From IMG/VR virus record IMGVR_UViG_3300044825_003425, positions 1 to 29,555 of that record: a stretch of DNA of 29,555 nt, one strand, 5' to 3'. Both the position numbers and the translations under genes were made by a program. Below, piece by piece: positions 1-7,522 of this stretch (positions are counted from its first letter, which is position 1; the number at the start of each line of letters is the position of its first letter). This stretch comes from a virus. Under the pieces are notes generated by a model. It did no database searches. It worked only from the letters and a program-made list of their open reading frames with translations, and was not told the origin of the DNA.

Positions 1-1425
1 GAACTCTTCGCCCTTGTCCTTGTCGCGCCCATGCCCGACGAACGGCAGAAGATCTTTGATCGCTTCCGGGTCCTGAGATCCTTCGACGTCGAGATGCCTG
101 CGCACCGCTGCGCTCACCTCAAATGTCTTTCCGTGCATCAGTCGACAGATCGCTGAGTTGTGCACGATGAGCCCACACGCAACGAAGCCTGCATCGTGCT
201 CCACCTGAATGTCATACGCATTCGCAGGCACGACGGGGAGCTGCTCGATACTCACGATCGTTGCGGTGACGAGCGCGCACTTCGCGAGATCATGACGCGG
301 CCACGGATCAATGTAGACCGTGCGCGCTTCTAGCTTTCCACGCCGGCATCGCCACGCGGTCTCGTCGTGTCCCCAGAGCGTATTCGCCGCGCCGGGTCCA
401 GTCGGCGCATACCGCACGAGTTGGTCTCCTGTGCGCAGCGACGCGGTGTACACCCAGCCCGCTCCACGTGTGAGGAACGGATGATCCTTCGTCGCGATCA
501 CGCGCGTCCCGTCGTCGCACGAGAGCGCGTACCACTTGCGCGCGGTCGTGATCTTCGTTGCGACAACACGGCGCGCGATGCCTGCGCTGCTGATGACTTG
601 TTCGCCAGGCACGATCGCCTCGATCGCCTTCGTCGAACCGTCCGCCATGAGCACGGGCGTACCAGCTGCGAAGCACGTCGCTTCGTCGAGCGTCGCCTCG
701 AGCTGGTATCGTTCGATTTCTGCTTCATTGAGCGCAGAAAGCTGTCCCCACGTGCGCGAGCGTGCTGCGTGGATCGACGCGACGCTGGTGAAGTACCCGG
801 ACGAACGACCAAGTTGAGTCGCCAGGACATCCTCCAGTCTCTTGCCGATCACGTTGTAGTCGACACCATCGCGCAGCCCTTGCTCCACGATGGTGCGAGC
901 ACGCGCGCTCGCGTTCACCTGACGCGTCTTGTACTCGTTCGTCACGTAGTTTGTCTGGGTACTGCTTGCGTGGTCGATGATGCGCTGATCGATCTGTGAC
1001 ATGCGCGCTGCGATGGGCAGTCGATATCGACCGACCATCACCTCACGCGTACTTGCGACCATCTCGCCAGAGCGCTTGCGTAGCTCGTCCGCGATCTTCG
1101 GATTGATGCTCTGCGCGACAGCACCGAGAGCCGCGCCGAACCTGCGATACACCTCTTCGCGTTGCGCATCGGTGAGCGTGTCCCAGCGTTTCGGAATCTC
1201 TTTCATCGCCTGCACACGCGCCTTCTCTTCGGCGCTCTGCGCGATTTGTTGAAGCTCGACAGCGAGAGCCGCGACAAACACAAGAAACCCGTTCTTCGTG
1301 AGCGGCGCGCGCGGCTTCGCTTTCGCGATTGCGACAGGATGTCCTGTTAGTTGTAGGCGCATCACGGCTGCTGCATCAGCAGCGAGCGTGAAGAGCGCCG
1401 CGTCGTGTGCGTGCGTGTGCATCAT
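1..1425 (-). CDS. Phage head morphogenesis protein (Mu F / SPP1 gp7-like), intein-containing, partial
   Basis: The frame opens at 1425 with an ATGA overlap with the portal stop and runs off the left edge without a stop (475 codons visible). Residues 1-250 are the N-terminal extein, helical and charged. Residues 251-423 are an intein (separate entry). The C-terminal extein resumes with SAICRLMHGKTF. Joining the exteins gives LDEAT-SAICRLMHGKTF, which matches the conserved 'DERTCPxCRxLDGKxF' signature of the Mu F/SPP1 gp7 minor head proteins. These proteins sit in procapsids near the portal and assist head assembly or DNA ejection. The position directly downstream of the portal gene is the usual one for the family. 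No strong ribosome-binding site is visible, so translation is probably coupled to the portal gene. The family call rests on motif and synteny. Confidence 0.82.
   Translation of the reverse strand, partial: MMHTHAHDAALFTLAADAAAVMRLQLTGHPVAIAKAKPRAPLTKNGFLVFVAALAVELQQIAQSAEEKARVQAMKEIPKRWDTLTDAQREEVYRRFGAALGAVAQSINPKIADELRKRSGEMVASTREVMVGRYRLPIAARMSQIDQRIIDHASSTQTNYVTNEYKTRQVNASARARTIVEQGLRDGVDYNVIGKRLEDVLATQLGRSSGYFTSVASIHAARSRTWGQLSALNEAEIERYQLEATLDEATCFAAGTPVLMADGSTKAIEAIVPGEQVISSAGIARRVVATKITTARKWYALSCDDGTRVIATKDHPFLTRGAGWVYTASLRTGDQLVRYAPTGPGAANTLWGHDETAWRCRRGKLEARTVYIDPWPRHDLAKCALVTATIVSIEQLPVVPANAYDIQVEHDAGFVACGLIVHNSAICRLMHGKTFEVSAAVRRHLDVEGSQDPEAIKDLLPFVGHGRDKDKGEEF
157..675 (-). other. 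Mini-intein (HINT domain, no homing endonuclease) inside the head morphogenesis gene
   Basis: This in-frame insertion encodes 173 residues. It starts with Cys (CFAAGTPVLMADGSTKAIEA, intein block A), has a block B with T-x-x-H (TKDHPFLT) and ends in a block F-like stretch (AYDIQVEHDAGFVACG then LIVHN). The last two residues are His-Asn and the first C-extein residue is Ser, so all residues needed for protein splicing are present. No LAGLIDADG or HNH endonuclease is seen and the length fits a mini-intein. It splits the conserved DE(A/R)T-x-x-x-C motif of the host protein, the kind of conserved site inteins favour. The borders follow from the motif chemistry. Splicing itself is inferred. Confidence 0.9.
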
Positions 1426-3335
1426 ACGCCAGTGCCATCGATGGCAGGTTCTACAAGGTCGTGCATCGTGTCGGTCGAGACAGCGACAGCGAGCACGCGC
1501 CCGTTCTCCGTCGCGATGTCCGCTTCCATCGACTTGACCGCGTTGTCGCGCATCGCTTTCTCAGCACGTGCCAGGAAGTCCGCGAGGTCGCGCGGAGTGA
1601 TCTCCGGTGGTGCGCTCTTGCGACGTGTATCCGAACCGAGCGACGCACTGTTGATGACCGAGCCGCCAGCGAGTCCACCACCACCGAAGCCGAGCTTCGA
1701 CAACTCGATCGGAAGATCGGCAAGCTCGTTGTCGAACTTGCTGAACGGCCGGTTGTAGATCTCCGCGAGGATCGGACGCATATCGTTTGGCGTCAAAGCA
1801 TTCGAGTCCGCCATGATCTTCGTGATCTCAGCCATCGTCTTCGGGTCACGTGCGACTGGAGAGTTCGACACGAATCGCCACCAACAGATCCCCTCGTTCA
1901 GGAGGATGTTGTCCATGTGTGCGTCGAACATCGCGCGCTCTGGCTGGTAAACCTGCTTCTCGACGAACGCTAGGCCAGCATCTGCCGATGCCTTGTTCAC
2001 GTCTTCGAGCATGCCGATCACGAACTTCGGCAGTCCAAACTGCGAGAGAATCGTGTCGCGCCCGTTCTTCTCGTACTCCTGAAAGAGCGCGTCATCGGGG
2101 ATGGCTTCTTTCAGCGGCTTCAGTTCGATGACCGTACGTGACATGCCCATGCCGACGCGTTGTGATTCAGCCTCGAGGATGAGCACCGACCCGTACTTCT
2201 CGATCCCCTTCGCATGCCCTTCGATGAGCGTGCGTAGCTTCTCGTCTGCGCCAGGTTTCAACGATCCGCCGCTGATGAGCACGACCATCCGCGGGATGCC
2301 GTTGTTGCGGAAGTGGTTCGCGTTCACGGTCTGCGCGTCACGCACGCCAGACACAACTGCCGACGCCGCTTCCCACGGCGGCGTGCCGTACACGGTGAGT
2401 GGTGAGTAGTTCGAGAAGTGATACGCCTCGATCGCTTGCGGCTCGTTCGCACGAAGCGATGTCGCCGAGCGGTGCGCACGACCATCGAGCGCGCTCACGA
2501 TGAGCGGACATCCGTACTGCTTGTAGTAGACATCCCGCCGCATCCCGATCTGCACCATCGTGCGGTACACACGTGGCACACTCACATGGTCGACAGTGAT
2601 CTTGGTCGAACGTACAGGCGTCTTTGTCCGGACGTACCACGGTGAGCCTCGCCCTGTGCAGATGACAGGACGCAAATACATCTGAGTGAATGGCACGTGA
2701 TCAAAGAGCGCGAGGTCGCCAGTTCCGTCGCGCTGCATGATGAAGAACCCGTAGCCTGCGGAGTCCTTGTCAGCGCCCATGCGACGACGGACCTCGGTGA
2801 ATGTGCTCCCTGGCGTGGCGAAGGAGAACAACGAATCGAGCGCCATCTGCTCGAGGTCCATCTGTGCGCGGATACGCGCAATTCGGAACTCAACGTCTTG
2901 ATCGGTCGGTGCGAAGTCGCGTGTGTTTTTTCCTGACCGCAGCGCCTGCCGCCATCCACCGGAGTGCTTGCGCAGGCGTTCGACCGCGATCGCCCTCTTC
3001 ACTTCGGCGCGCGCGTCGTCCGAGTCGAGGTTGAACACAGGCTCGTAGCGGTGCCCGTGCGAATGCACGTTGTTCTGACGTGTCCCTATGGCTGGTTTGA
3101 GCGCGGTCGATTCTGCGACGCGCAGCGCGATGTATTGTGGGTCGTATGGCGGAGCGATCGCGCCCGCACGTGTGAGCCGTTGCGCGTCTTCGTCATGCGC
3201 TTCGACACGTAGGCGTGGGATGATTGCGTCTCCCTGCACGCCACCCAGCACGAGCGCCTTGGCGACCACGTTGCCCGTGTCGCTTACGGCGCTTGCCAGC
3301 TCCGGTGCGTCGACAACCGTGGTCTCGTCGCTCAT
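1422..3335 (-). CDS. Phage portal protein (PBSX-type)
   Basis: This 637-aa protein resembles PBSX-family portals, which form the dodecameric ring at one capsid vertex through which DNA is packaged and ejected. Recognisable stretches are LKPAIGTRQNNVHSHGHR near residue 80, the conserved core HFSNYSPLTVYGTPPWE followed by ASAVVSGVRDAQTVNANHF (about residues 305-340), and ILSQFGLPKFVIGM in the C-terminal half. The length is somewhat above the usual 450-550 residues, with an extended N terminus and a C-terminal tail. The ATG at 3335 overlaps the upstream stop (ATGA). The stop overlaps the head morphogenesis start in the same way, so the genes form a translationally coupled structural operon. Confidence 0.88.
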   Translation of the reverse strand: MSDETTVVDAPELASAVSDTGNVVAKALVLGGVQGDAIIPRLRVEAHDEDAQRLTRAGAIAPPYDPQYIALRVAESTALKPAIGTRQNNVHSHGHRYEPVFNLDSDDARAEVKRAIAVERLRKHSGGWRQALRSGKNTRDFAPTDQDVEFRIARIRAQMDLEQMALDSLFSFATPGSTFTEVRRRMGADKDSAGYGFFIMQRDGTGDLALFDHVPFTQMYLRPVICTGRGSPWYVRTKTPVRSTKITVDHVSVPRVYRTMVQIGMRRDVYYKQYGCPLIVSALDGRAHRSATSLRANEPQAIEAYHFSNYSPLTVYGTPPWEAASAVVSGVRDAQTVNANHFRNNGIPRMVVLISGGSLKPGADEKLRTLIEGHAKGIEKYGSVLILEAESQRVGMGMSRTVIELKPLKEAIPDDALFQEYEKNGRDTILSQFGLPKFVIGMLEDVNKASADAGLAFVEKQVYQPERAMFDAHMDNILLNEGICWWRFVSNSPVARDPKTMAEITKIMADSNALTPNDMRPILAEIYNRPFSKFDNELADLPIELSKLGFGGGGLAGGSVINSASLGSDTRRKSAPPEITPRDLADFLARAEKAMRDNAVKSMEADIATENGRVLAVAVSTDTMHDLVEPAIDGTGV

Positions 3336-3631
3336 CTGATTTTGTACCCGGCGTAGTCGGCGACGATTTGACCGTCGACGTAGTTCTCGATCTTCAGTCG
3401 AATCGATTCGAGCGGATATCCGAGCGGAATGATCGACGGACCAGAAACCGTCTGGATGTCCGTGTATTCCTGTCGCTTCGACACACGACCTTGCAGGGTC
3501 ACATCCGCGGTGAACTCACCACCGATCTGGACAACGTGCCCCCAGTAATGACCGACGATGATCGGCGCGCTTGTTTCATTCGCTTCGCCATCGTCCGCGA
3601 CAAACTTGAACGGAAGCGGGTCATTGCGCAT
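3332..3631 (-). CDS. Small beta-rich protein of unknown function, upstream of portal
   Basis: This 99-aa protein starts at ATG 3631 behind a good GGAGG ribosome-binding site 9 nt upstream. The alternating pattern (IIVGHYWGHVVQIGG, FTADVTLQGRVS, SIRLKIENYVDGQIVADYAG) reads as a small beta-sandwich. It resembles the compact phage proteins that describe a mean-plus-deviation beta domain in head or tail gene clusters. No catalytic motif is visible. It overlaps the portal start by 4 bases. It is probably a virion or assembly accessory component, inferred from position only. Confidence 0.72.
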   Translation of the reverse strand: MRNDPLPFKFVADDGEANETSAPIIVGHYWGHVVQIGGEFTADVTLQGRVSKRQEYTDIQTVSGPSIIPLGYPLESIRLKIENYVDGQIVADYAGYKIR

Positions 3632-3634
3632 TGG

Positions 3635-3883
3635 TTAGGTCCTCCGGAATGTCACCACAACCGAGTTGTCGAGACCGTGCGACACGTTGGATGGGTCGCG
3701 CCCGACATGCGAACGCGCAAGCTCGCGCGCCTTGTTTTTGCGGCGCTCTTTGTTTTGTTCGCCATCTAGGGCAAGAACGCCAAGTGGAGCGGTGCGCTGC
3801 ACAGGCTTGCCGTCCACGCGCTCGGTCCATACTTCGAAGAGTTTGATGGGATGGCTCATCGTGTGGAGCATACGCGATGGCAA
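3635..3883 (-). CDS. Small basic protein of unknown function
   Basis: The frame encodes up to 82 aa from ATG 3883. An internal ATG at 3859 (MSHPIKLFEVW) is an equally plausible start and gives 74 aa, because neither has a clear ribosome-binding site. The middle is very basic (GEQNKERRKNKARELARSH) and the end is beta-like (NSVVVTFRRT). It sits between the HTH gene and the portal cluster on the same strand, and its stop lies just before the ribosome-binding site of the next gene. I do not recognise the family. Confidence 0.55.
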   Translation of the reverse strand: MPSRMLHTMSHPIKLFEVWTERVDGKPVQRTAPLGVLALDGEQNKERRKNKARELARSHVGRDPSNVSHGLDNSVVVTFRRT

Positions 3884-3901
3884 CGCGAGAGGTCGATAGG
3901 T

Positions 3902-4489
3902 TCAGTCAGTAGCTGCGCGCCGGCCTGGTCGAGACACCACTGGTTCGCCACGCAAAACAGCAACGACTTCGAGCAAGTTTTGCAGTTCGTCTTCGGTCAA
4001 CGAACCTGTCTTGCTGCGGAACTTCGTCAGCCGTGTGGCATCGAGCTTTGCGCGTCGTGCGATATCTACGAGTCGGACGCCTGCATTGACTGCCTGTGTG
4101 AGGTGAATGCGCACCTCGCCAGCCAACACTGCGCGATTCGGAATCGCGTGTAGAAACTGCACGGCCTCATCGAGCGTGACAGTCCGTCCTTCGATGAACA
4201 CTTGGATCATACGCTCGACCCCATCAGGGCACCGACGCGGCAAATCGAACCGGTGAATCGCGCGGCGCAGTCCTTGGTAGGTGATGCCCATCAGTCGCGC
4301 AGCGCTGCTGCTGTTCCCTCGAGCCGCTTGATGCGCAGCAAGGATTCGTTTTGCAGCTGCTTCCGGATCGACATGTTCCTGTGCCCCGAGATCCGGGAGG
4401 TCCAGCAATGCCGGAGGCTGGACGGCCTCCAGGTCGATCACGAGTGTTTCGTGCTCCATTGGCACGGCTAGTTTTTTTGCTGCGTTCAT
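3902..4489 (-). CDS. Double helix-turn-helix DNA-binding protein, candidate regulator
   Basis: I chose ATG 4489 (MNAAKKLAV, 195 aa) because it has an AGGA ribosome-binding site and lies about 14 nt after the start predicted from the minus-strand promoter at 4510-4537. The open frame extends upstream to 4687, but that would cover the divergent promoters. The middle (about residues 45-85, SSAARLMGITYQGLRRAIHR) looks like a Fis/NtrC-type helix-turn-helix. The C-terminal part (VRLVDIARRAKLDATRLTKF) looks like an XRE/Cro-type helix-turn-helix. It is the first gene of the structural operon and sits divergently beside the plus-strand cassette, which suits an autoregulated transcription factor acting on the CTATAAMC element. 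A small terminase subunit, also an HTH protein found near portals, is the main alternative. Confidence 0.72.
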   Translation of the reverse strand: MNAAKKLAVPMEHETLVIDLEAVQPPALLDLPDLGAQEHVDPEAAAKRILAAHQAARGNSSSAARLMGITYQGLRRAIHRFDLPRRCPDGVERMIQVFIEGRTVTLDEAVQFLHAIPNRAVLAGEVRIHLTQAVNAGVRLVDIARRAKLDATRLTKFRSKTGSLTEDELQNLLEVVAVLRGEPVVSRPGRRAATD

Positions 4490-4509
4490 ATTTGTTCCTA
4501 GGTGGTTCA

Positions 4510-4537
4510 TGTATAACCTCGCAGCGATACCACGCAA
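4510..4537 (-). promoter_or_regulatory. Minus-strand promoter of the structural operon
   Basis: Read on the minus strand there is a -35 TTGCGT, a 16-nt spacer and a -10 TATACA. The predicted start is near 4503, giving a leader of about 14 nt that contains AGGA before ATG 4489. The stretch GCGAGGTTATA over the -10 is the reverse complement of the TATAACCTC-type element found after the -35 of the plus-strand promoters. It strongly resembles the promoter at 24955-24983. Confidence 0.55.
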
Positions 4538-4588
4538 GAGCCGCGCCATACGTTTTGACCAGCAGGATATCCTTTCGTGTTTTCTTTC

Positions 4589-4617
4589 TTGACACGCTAT
4601 AAACCGCGATATATCTT
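4589..4617 (+). promoter_or_regulatory. Promoter P1, CTATAAMC class, leaderless
   Basis: TTGACA (4589-4594), a 17-nt spacer and TATCTT (4612-4617). The spacer carries CTATAAACC (4597-4605), starting 8 nt after the first base of the -35. A T/C-rich stretch (TTTTCTTTC) precedes the -35. The -10 begins 15 nt before ATG 4627, so transcription should start within a few bases of the start codon. Confidence 0.75.
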
Positions 4618-4626
4618 GTTCGGACA

Positions 4627-5652
4627 ATGAGCACACCGATTGACCCAAATCTTCCTGTGACCCGGACTGTGATTGTTGGTGGTACATCTGCCGCCGCCAA
4701 GGTGGCTTTTGTTCAGTCGCAATTGCGTGCGTCGGGGGCGCGCCATATCGGGGATCTCATCAGCTGGAATACGGACAGCATTGATGTTCCACGGGAAGAA
4801 GCTCGTGCTATCTTCGAGCAGATTGGGCTGGGACGTCTCATCCCCGAGATGGATCCGCAAACGGCGCTGAATCGAGCGGTCAAAGAGGCACGGCTCCGTC
4901 GCCAGGACGGGTTCACGGCAATGCCGTTTAAGAAGCCGAATGCAGACGCAGCTATGGCGTGGGGGATCTACCGTGTCGAGGCGAAGGACGGCGAGGCGGG
5001 CGATGCGCTTGTGCTTGGTGCACGTGTGCGCCTCATTGGCTCGCTCGCAGTGGTTTCTCCCCCGGAAGCAGGCGAGCCTGATGGAGAATGCATGGAGCGC
5101 GGTCGTGTGATTGTTGAGCATGCGAATCACCTGATCACGCACGTCGAGACGCGAGACATGAGCGGTGCATTGACTGCCACGGTGAACGCGTTGTCGGGTG
5201 TCCCGCTGCGCAACCGTGGCGGGTTCTATCTGTTGCCCCCGGCAACGTGCGAGCAATGGGCCTCGCTCCGCCCTGGGCTCGAACGCATGGGCGTTGGTCC
5301 GTTCGTGATCGAGATGTTCGACAGTCCGCAAGCGCTCCAGACTGCGGCAGCAGCGGCCCGTTCTGCGCTGGAGTCGGACATCGTCGAGCTCGTCGCGGAC
5401 CTCGAGAAGGCGCGGACGGACGGACTGCGGTCGGACGCGCTCGAGCGCCGGCTCGCCGCGTGCGAGTCACTTTGTGCGCGTGCGATGCTTTTCCGGGACG
5501 TCCTTCAGGATATGGCCGCGACAATCGAGGAGCGGGCGCAAGCACTCAAGAGTGCGTTCATCGCGTCGATGGAGAAGCCCGTCGTGGTGGTAGACGTGGA
5601 CGTGGTCCACGACGATCCAGATGCCGCGTTGTTTCAACTCGATGCAGCATGA
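4627..5652 (+). CDS. Uncharacterised 341-aa protein heading the MoxR/VWA cassette
   Basis: This is the first gene of the plus-strand cassette. It is transcribed from P1, apparently as a leaderless mRNA beginning almost at the ATG. The N-terminal two thirds are globular, with stretches such as AMAWGIYRVEAKDGEAGD, LGARVRLIGSLAVV and RNRGGFYLLPP followed by CEQWASLRPGLERMGVGPF. Residues about 240-315 are Ala/Leu/Glu-rich and probably coiled coil (SDIVELVADLEKA). The end is acidic. It precedes the MoxR-type ATPase and VWA genes, and uncharacterised proteins of this general type accompany phage MoxR/VWA pairs (possibly the DUF6744 group, from memory and untested). It may be a partner or substrate adaptor, which is inference. 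Confidence 0.8.
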   Translation: MSTPIDPNLPVTRTVIVGGTSAAAKVAFVQSQLRASGARHIGDLISWNTDSIDVPREEARAIFEQIGLGRLIPEMDPQTALNRAVKEARLRRQDGFTAMPFKKPNADAAMAWGIYRVEAKDGEAGDALVLGARVRLIGSLAVVSPPEAGEPDGECMERGRVIVEHANHLITHVETRDMSGALTATVNALSGVPLRNRGGFYLLPPATCEQWASLRPGLERMGVGPFVIEMFDSPQALQTAAAAARSALESDIVELVADLEKARTDGLRSDALERRLAACESLCARAMLFRDVLQDMAATIEERAQALKSAFIASMEKPVVVVDVDVVHDDPDAALFQLDAA

Positions 5653-5885
5653 CGTGTGCGGGCTACGACCCGCCTGTCTGCGCCGTGCTTTCAAGAAACG
5701 GCGTGGACAAGCTGGCCGCAGCGGCGAGCGAATGCGCAGGATATCCGGACGGACGACGGATGTTATGCGCGCATGGAGGAGCTTATGGATGGCAACGATA
5801 TCAAACGGGTGCGGCGTTCACGTATGCGAAAGAGCGTGCCACCAAATGCCGCAAAAGCGGCAGATGTGCTCGAAGATGTGTTTAA
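5649..5885 (+). CDS. Possible small overlapping ORF (doubtful)
   Basis: A 78-codon frame opens with an ATGA overlap at the stop of the preceding gene (MTCAGYDPPVCAVLSRNGVD). It fills the otherwise empty 5653-5784 gap. It also overlaps the better supported gene at 5785 by about 100 bases in another frame, and its end (KCRKSGRCARRCV) looks like a shadow reading. It may be a real short gene whose tail overlaps, or the stretch may be non-coding. Confidence 0.28.
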   Translation: MTCAGYDPPVCAVLSRNGVDKLAAAASECAGYPDGRRMLCAHGGAYGWQRYQTGAAFTYAKERATKCRKSGRCARRCV

Positions 5886-6126
5886 ACTAATCGGCGACAA
5901 GGGCAGCCTCACTTTGCCAGTCGAGGCTGTTTTGGCAATGGGCCTACCCGGCAAATGCAAGGGCGGCAAAATCACGAACGATGAAGTCCTCGACGCCAAC
6001 GAAGGCACACGTCACTGCGAATTCGACAAGGATGGGATCTCCTATTCGTTTGCGTACAACGAAGGGCCAAATCCGTTTGGTCCACAGAAGATGATCGACA
6101 TCACCGTCGAAGGCGTTTTTCACTGA
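5785..6126 (+). CDS. Small protein of unknown function before MoxR gene
   Basis: I chose ATG 5785 because GGAGG lies 5 nt upstream. This gives 113 aa beginning MDGNDIKRVRR. The longer frame from 5656 would run through low-quality sequence. The N terminus is basic (RVRRSRMRKSV), followed by a helical stretch (AADVLEDVFKLIGD) and a beta-rich C terminus (SYSFAYNEGPNPFGPQ, IDITVEGVF). No family is recognised. It is followed directly by a terminator and a new promoter, so it closes the P1 transcript. Confidence 0.7.
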   Translation: MDGNDIKRVRRSRMRKSVPPNAAKAADVLEDVFKLIGDKGSLTLPVEAVLAMGLPGKCKGGKITNDEVLDANEGTRHCEFDKDGISYSFAYNEGPNPFGPQKMIDITVEGVFH

Positions 6127-6134
6127 ACACCACC

Positions 6135-6185
6135 AAACGACAGGACCTCCTGAAACTTTCTTGGGTGTCCTGTCGTTTCTTTCTT
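6135..6185 (+). terminator. Intrinsic terminator fused to promoter P2
   Basis: There is a perfect 12-bp stem (AAACGACAGGAC at 6135-6146 with GTCCTGTCGTTT at 6167-6178). Extra inner pairs are likely, and a T/C-rich tract (TTTCTTTCTT) follows. The tract is at the same time the upstream part of the next promoter and overlaps its -35 box. Confidence 0.75.
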
Positions 6186-6211
6186 GACGCTCTATAAACT
6201 CGCATTATATA
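6184..6211 (+). promoter_or_regulatory. Promoter P2, CTATAAMC class
   Basis: TTGACG (6184-6189), a 16-nt spacer and TATATA (6206-6211). CTATAAACT lies at 6192-6200, again 8 nt after the -35 starts. Unlike most of its siblings it has a leader of about 43 nt, and GGAG lies 8 nt before ATG 6261. Confidence 0.75.
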
Positions 6212-6260
6212 CACTGCTCAACAAGTCGCACGGCGAGCGACGCAGCGCGGAGACACGACA

Positions 6261-7454
6261 ATGGCGAAAACAAACGGTGCATCGAAGACGGCAAAACATG
6301 AAGACACGAGCGAAACGGCGAATGCCGTGGACCTCGAGCAAGTCCGCAAGTCGTTCGTGCAGATTCGCGCGGGTCTCGAATCGGCCTACCGCGAACGCGC
6401 TGGTGCGATCGAGTGCGTGATTCTTGCCGCGCTGGCGGGTTGCCATGCGCTGCTCATCGGTCCCCCCGGCACGGCGAAGAGCGCGCTGTTCTTTTCATTC
6501 CTTGCGTCATTCACGGACGCTCGGAAGTTCCAGACGCTCGTAACGAAGTTTGGGACCGAAGACGAATACTTCGGTCCAGTGAAGCTCAGTGCGTTGAAGT
6601 TGGATAAGTGGGAGCGGAACCTGGACGGGCGCCTCGCAGCGGTGGAATGTGCATTTATGGATGAGATATTCAAGGGGAGCGATAGCCTCTTGAATACGTT
6701 GCTTAGTGCAATGAATGAGCGCCTGTACAAAGGCGAGTCTATCCCTCTTCGGATGCTCGTAGGTGCGTCGAACGAGCTCCCGCAAGAGGAAATCCTTGAT
6801 GCCGTCTATGACCGTTTTCTTTTGCGTGATGTCGTCGATTACATCGAAGCGGACGCGGTATGGATGGACCTGATGATCTCGCCGCCGACATACGCGCCGC
6901 CTGCACAGATTACGCTGGCAGAATGGGACGCGGCGCGCGCTGCCGTTGATGCTGTCGTGCTGCCTCGATATGTGGTCACCACGATGCTTGCCATTCGCAC
7001 GAACCTGAAAGCGGCCGGCATCATCGCGAGCGATCGTCGATGGCTCTCTCTGTGCCGTGTTCTTCGCGCGGCGGCATGGCTGGACGGCGAGACCGAAGTC
7101 GGGATGGACCACCTGCAGATCTTGCGGTTCGGGCTCTGGAACAAGCCGGAAGAACGCCCGGCGGTTGTCGCGGTGTTGGCCCAATTGGATAGGACCCACG
7201 TACAGAAGGCGAGCGAGATCATCGACGACGCATTGCGCGCCTACTCGCAACGGCCAGTGTCCGCATCGACCAGCACCAGCGAGCTTGCCGCACTTGTCGA
7301 AAAGATTGGCGCCGCTGCGACATCCGTTAAAAATATTCTCGATGGCGCGAAGAGCAGGCGTGTCACCGAACGTATCCAGCCGAAATTGACGGAACTTGGA
7401 TTGGCTTATGCCGACTGCAAAAAAGCAGTCACGAAGAGAATCGCGGATATGTGA
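6261..7454 (+). CDS. MoxR/RavA-type AAA+ ATPase
   Basis: This 397-aa AAA+ ATPase has Walker A GPPGTAKS at residues 67-74 and Walker B ending in MDE (D134, E135). Sensor 1 is the Asn of GASNELP near residue 171. Arginine-finger candidates lie in AVYDRFLLRD (about 181-190). A RavA-like SDRRW sensor-2 motif lies at 257-261, followed by the helical stretch RVLRAAAWLDGETEV and LWNKPEE. MoxR ATPases act as ATP-driven chaperones or metal-cofactor inserters, usually with a VWA partner. The next gene encodes exactly that, as in the E. coli RavA-ViaA pair. The C-terminal 100 residues are helical and family-specific. Transcribed from P2; a terminator follows. The target in the phage cycle is unknown. 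Confidence 0.92.
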   Translation: MAKTNGASKTAKHEDTSETANAVDLEQVRKSFVQIRAGLESAYRERAGAIECVILAALAGCHALLIGPPGTAKSALFFSFLASFTDARKFQTLVTKFGTEDEYFGPVKLSALKLDKWERNLDGRLAAVECAFMDEIFKGSDSLLNTLLSAMNERLYKGESIPLRMLVGASNELPQEEILDAVYDRFLLRDVVDYIEADAVWMDLMISPPTYAPPAQITLAEWDAARAAVDAVVLPRYVVTTMLAIRTNLKAAGIIASDRRWLSLCRVLRAAAWLDGETEVGMDHLQILRFGLWNKPEERPAVVAVLAQLDRTHVQKASEIIDDALRAYSQRPVSASTSTSELAALVEKIGAAATSVKNILDGAKSRRVTERIQPKLTELGLAYADCKKAVTKRIADM

Positions 7455-7487
7455 CATGAGCGGGGGGCTCGTGTCGCTTTCTTTCTT
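7453..7487 (+). terminator. Terminator fused to promoter P3
   Basis: GACATGAGC (7453-7461) pairs with GCTCGTGTC (7467-7475) in a 9-bp stem with one G-U pair and a five-G loop. TTTCTTTCTT follows and leads straight into the -35 box of P3. The stem begins within the stop codon of the ATPase gene. Confidence 0.62.
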
Positions 7488-7513
7488 GACAAGCTATAAA
7501 CTCGACACAAGAT
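7486..7513 (+). promoter_or_regulatory. Promoter P3, CTATAAMC class, leaderless
   Basis: TTGACA (7486-7491), a 16-nt spacer and a weak -10 CAAGAT (7508-7513). CTATAAACT lies at 7494-7502. The -10 begins 15 nt before ATG 7523, the same distance as in P1, P4, P6 and P7. Confidence 0.65.
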
Positions 7514-7522
7514 AGGCGCACC

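Noticed and set aside
4589-4603. Reading TTGAC and the nearby TATAAA as a -35 and -10 pair
   Set aside because: Only about 3 bases separate them, far below the 16-18 needed. A proper -10 lies 16-17 nt after the -35 at each site, so TATAAA belongs to a spacer element.
4597-5331. 244-aa minus-strand frame and similar long His/Arg-rich frames opposite real genes
   Set aside because: These are shadows opposite well supported genes, with the high Arg/His/Ala content typical of antisense frames in GC-rich DNA.
6007-6212. Attachment site or integrase boundary near the 6135 inverted repeat
   Set aside because: The repeat is a short-loop hairpin with a T-tract, so a terminator. There is no integrase gene and no repeated flank.
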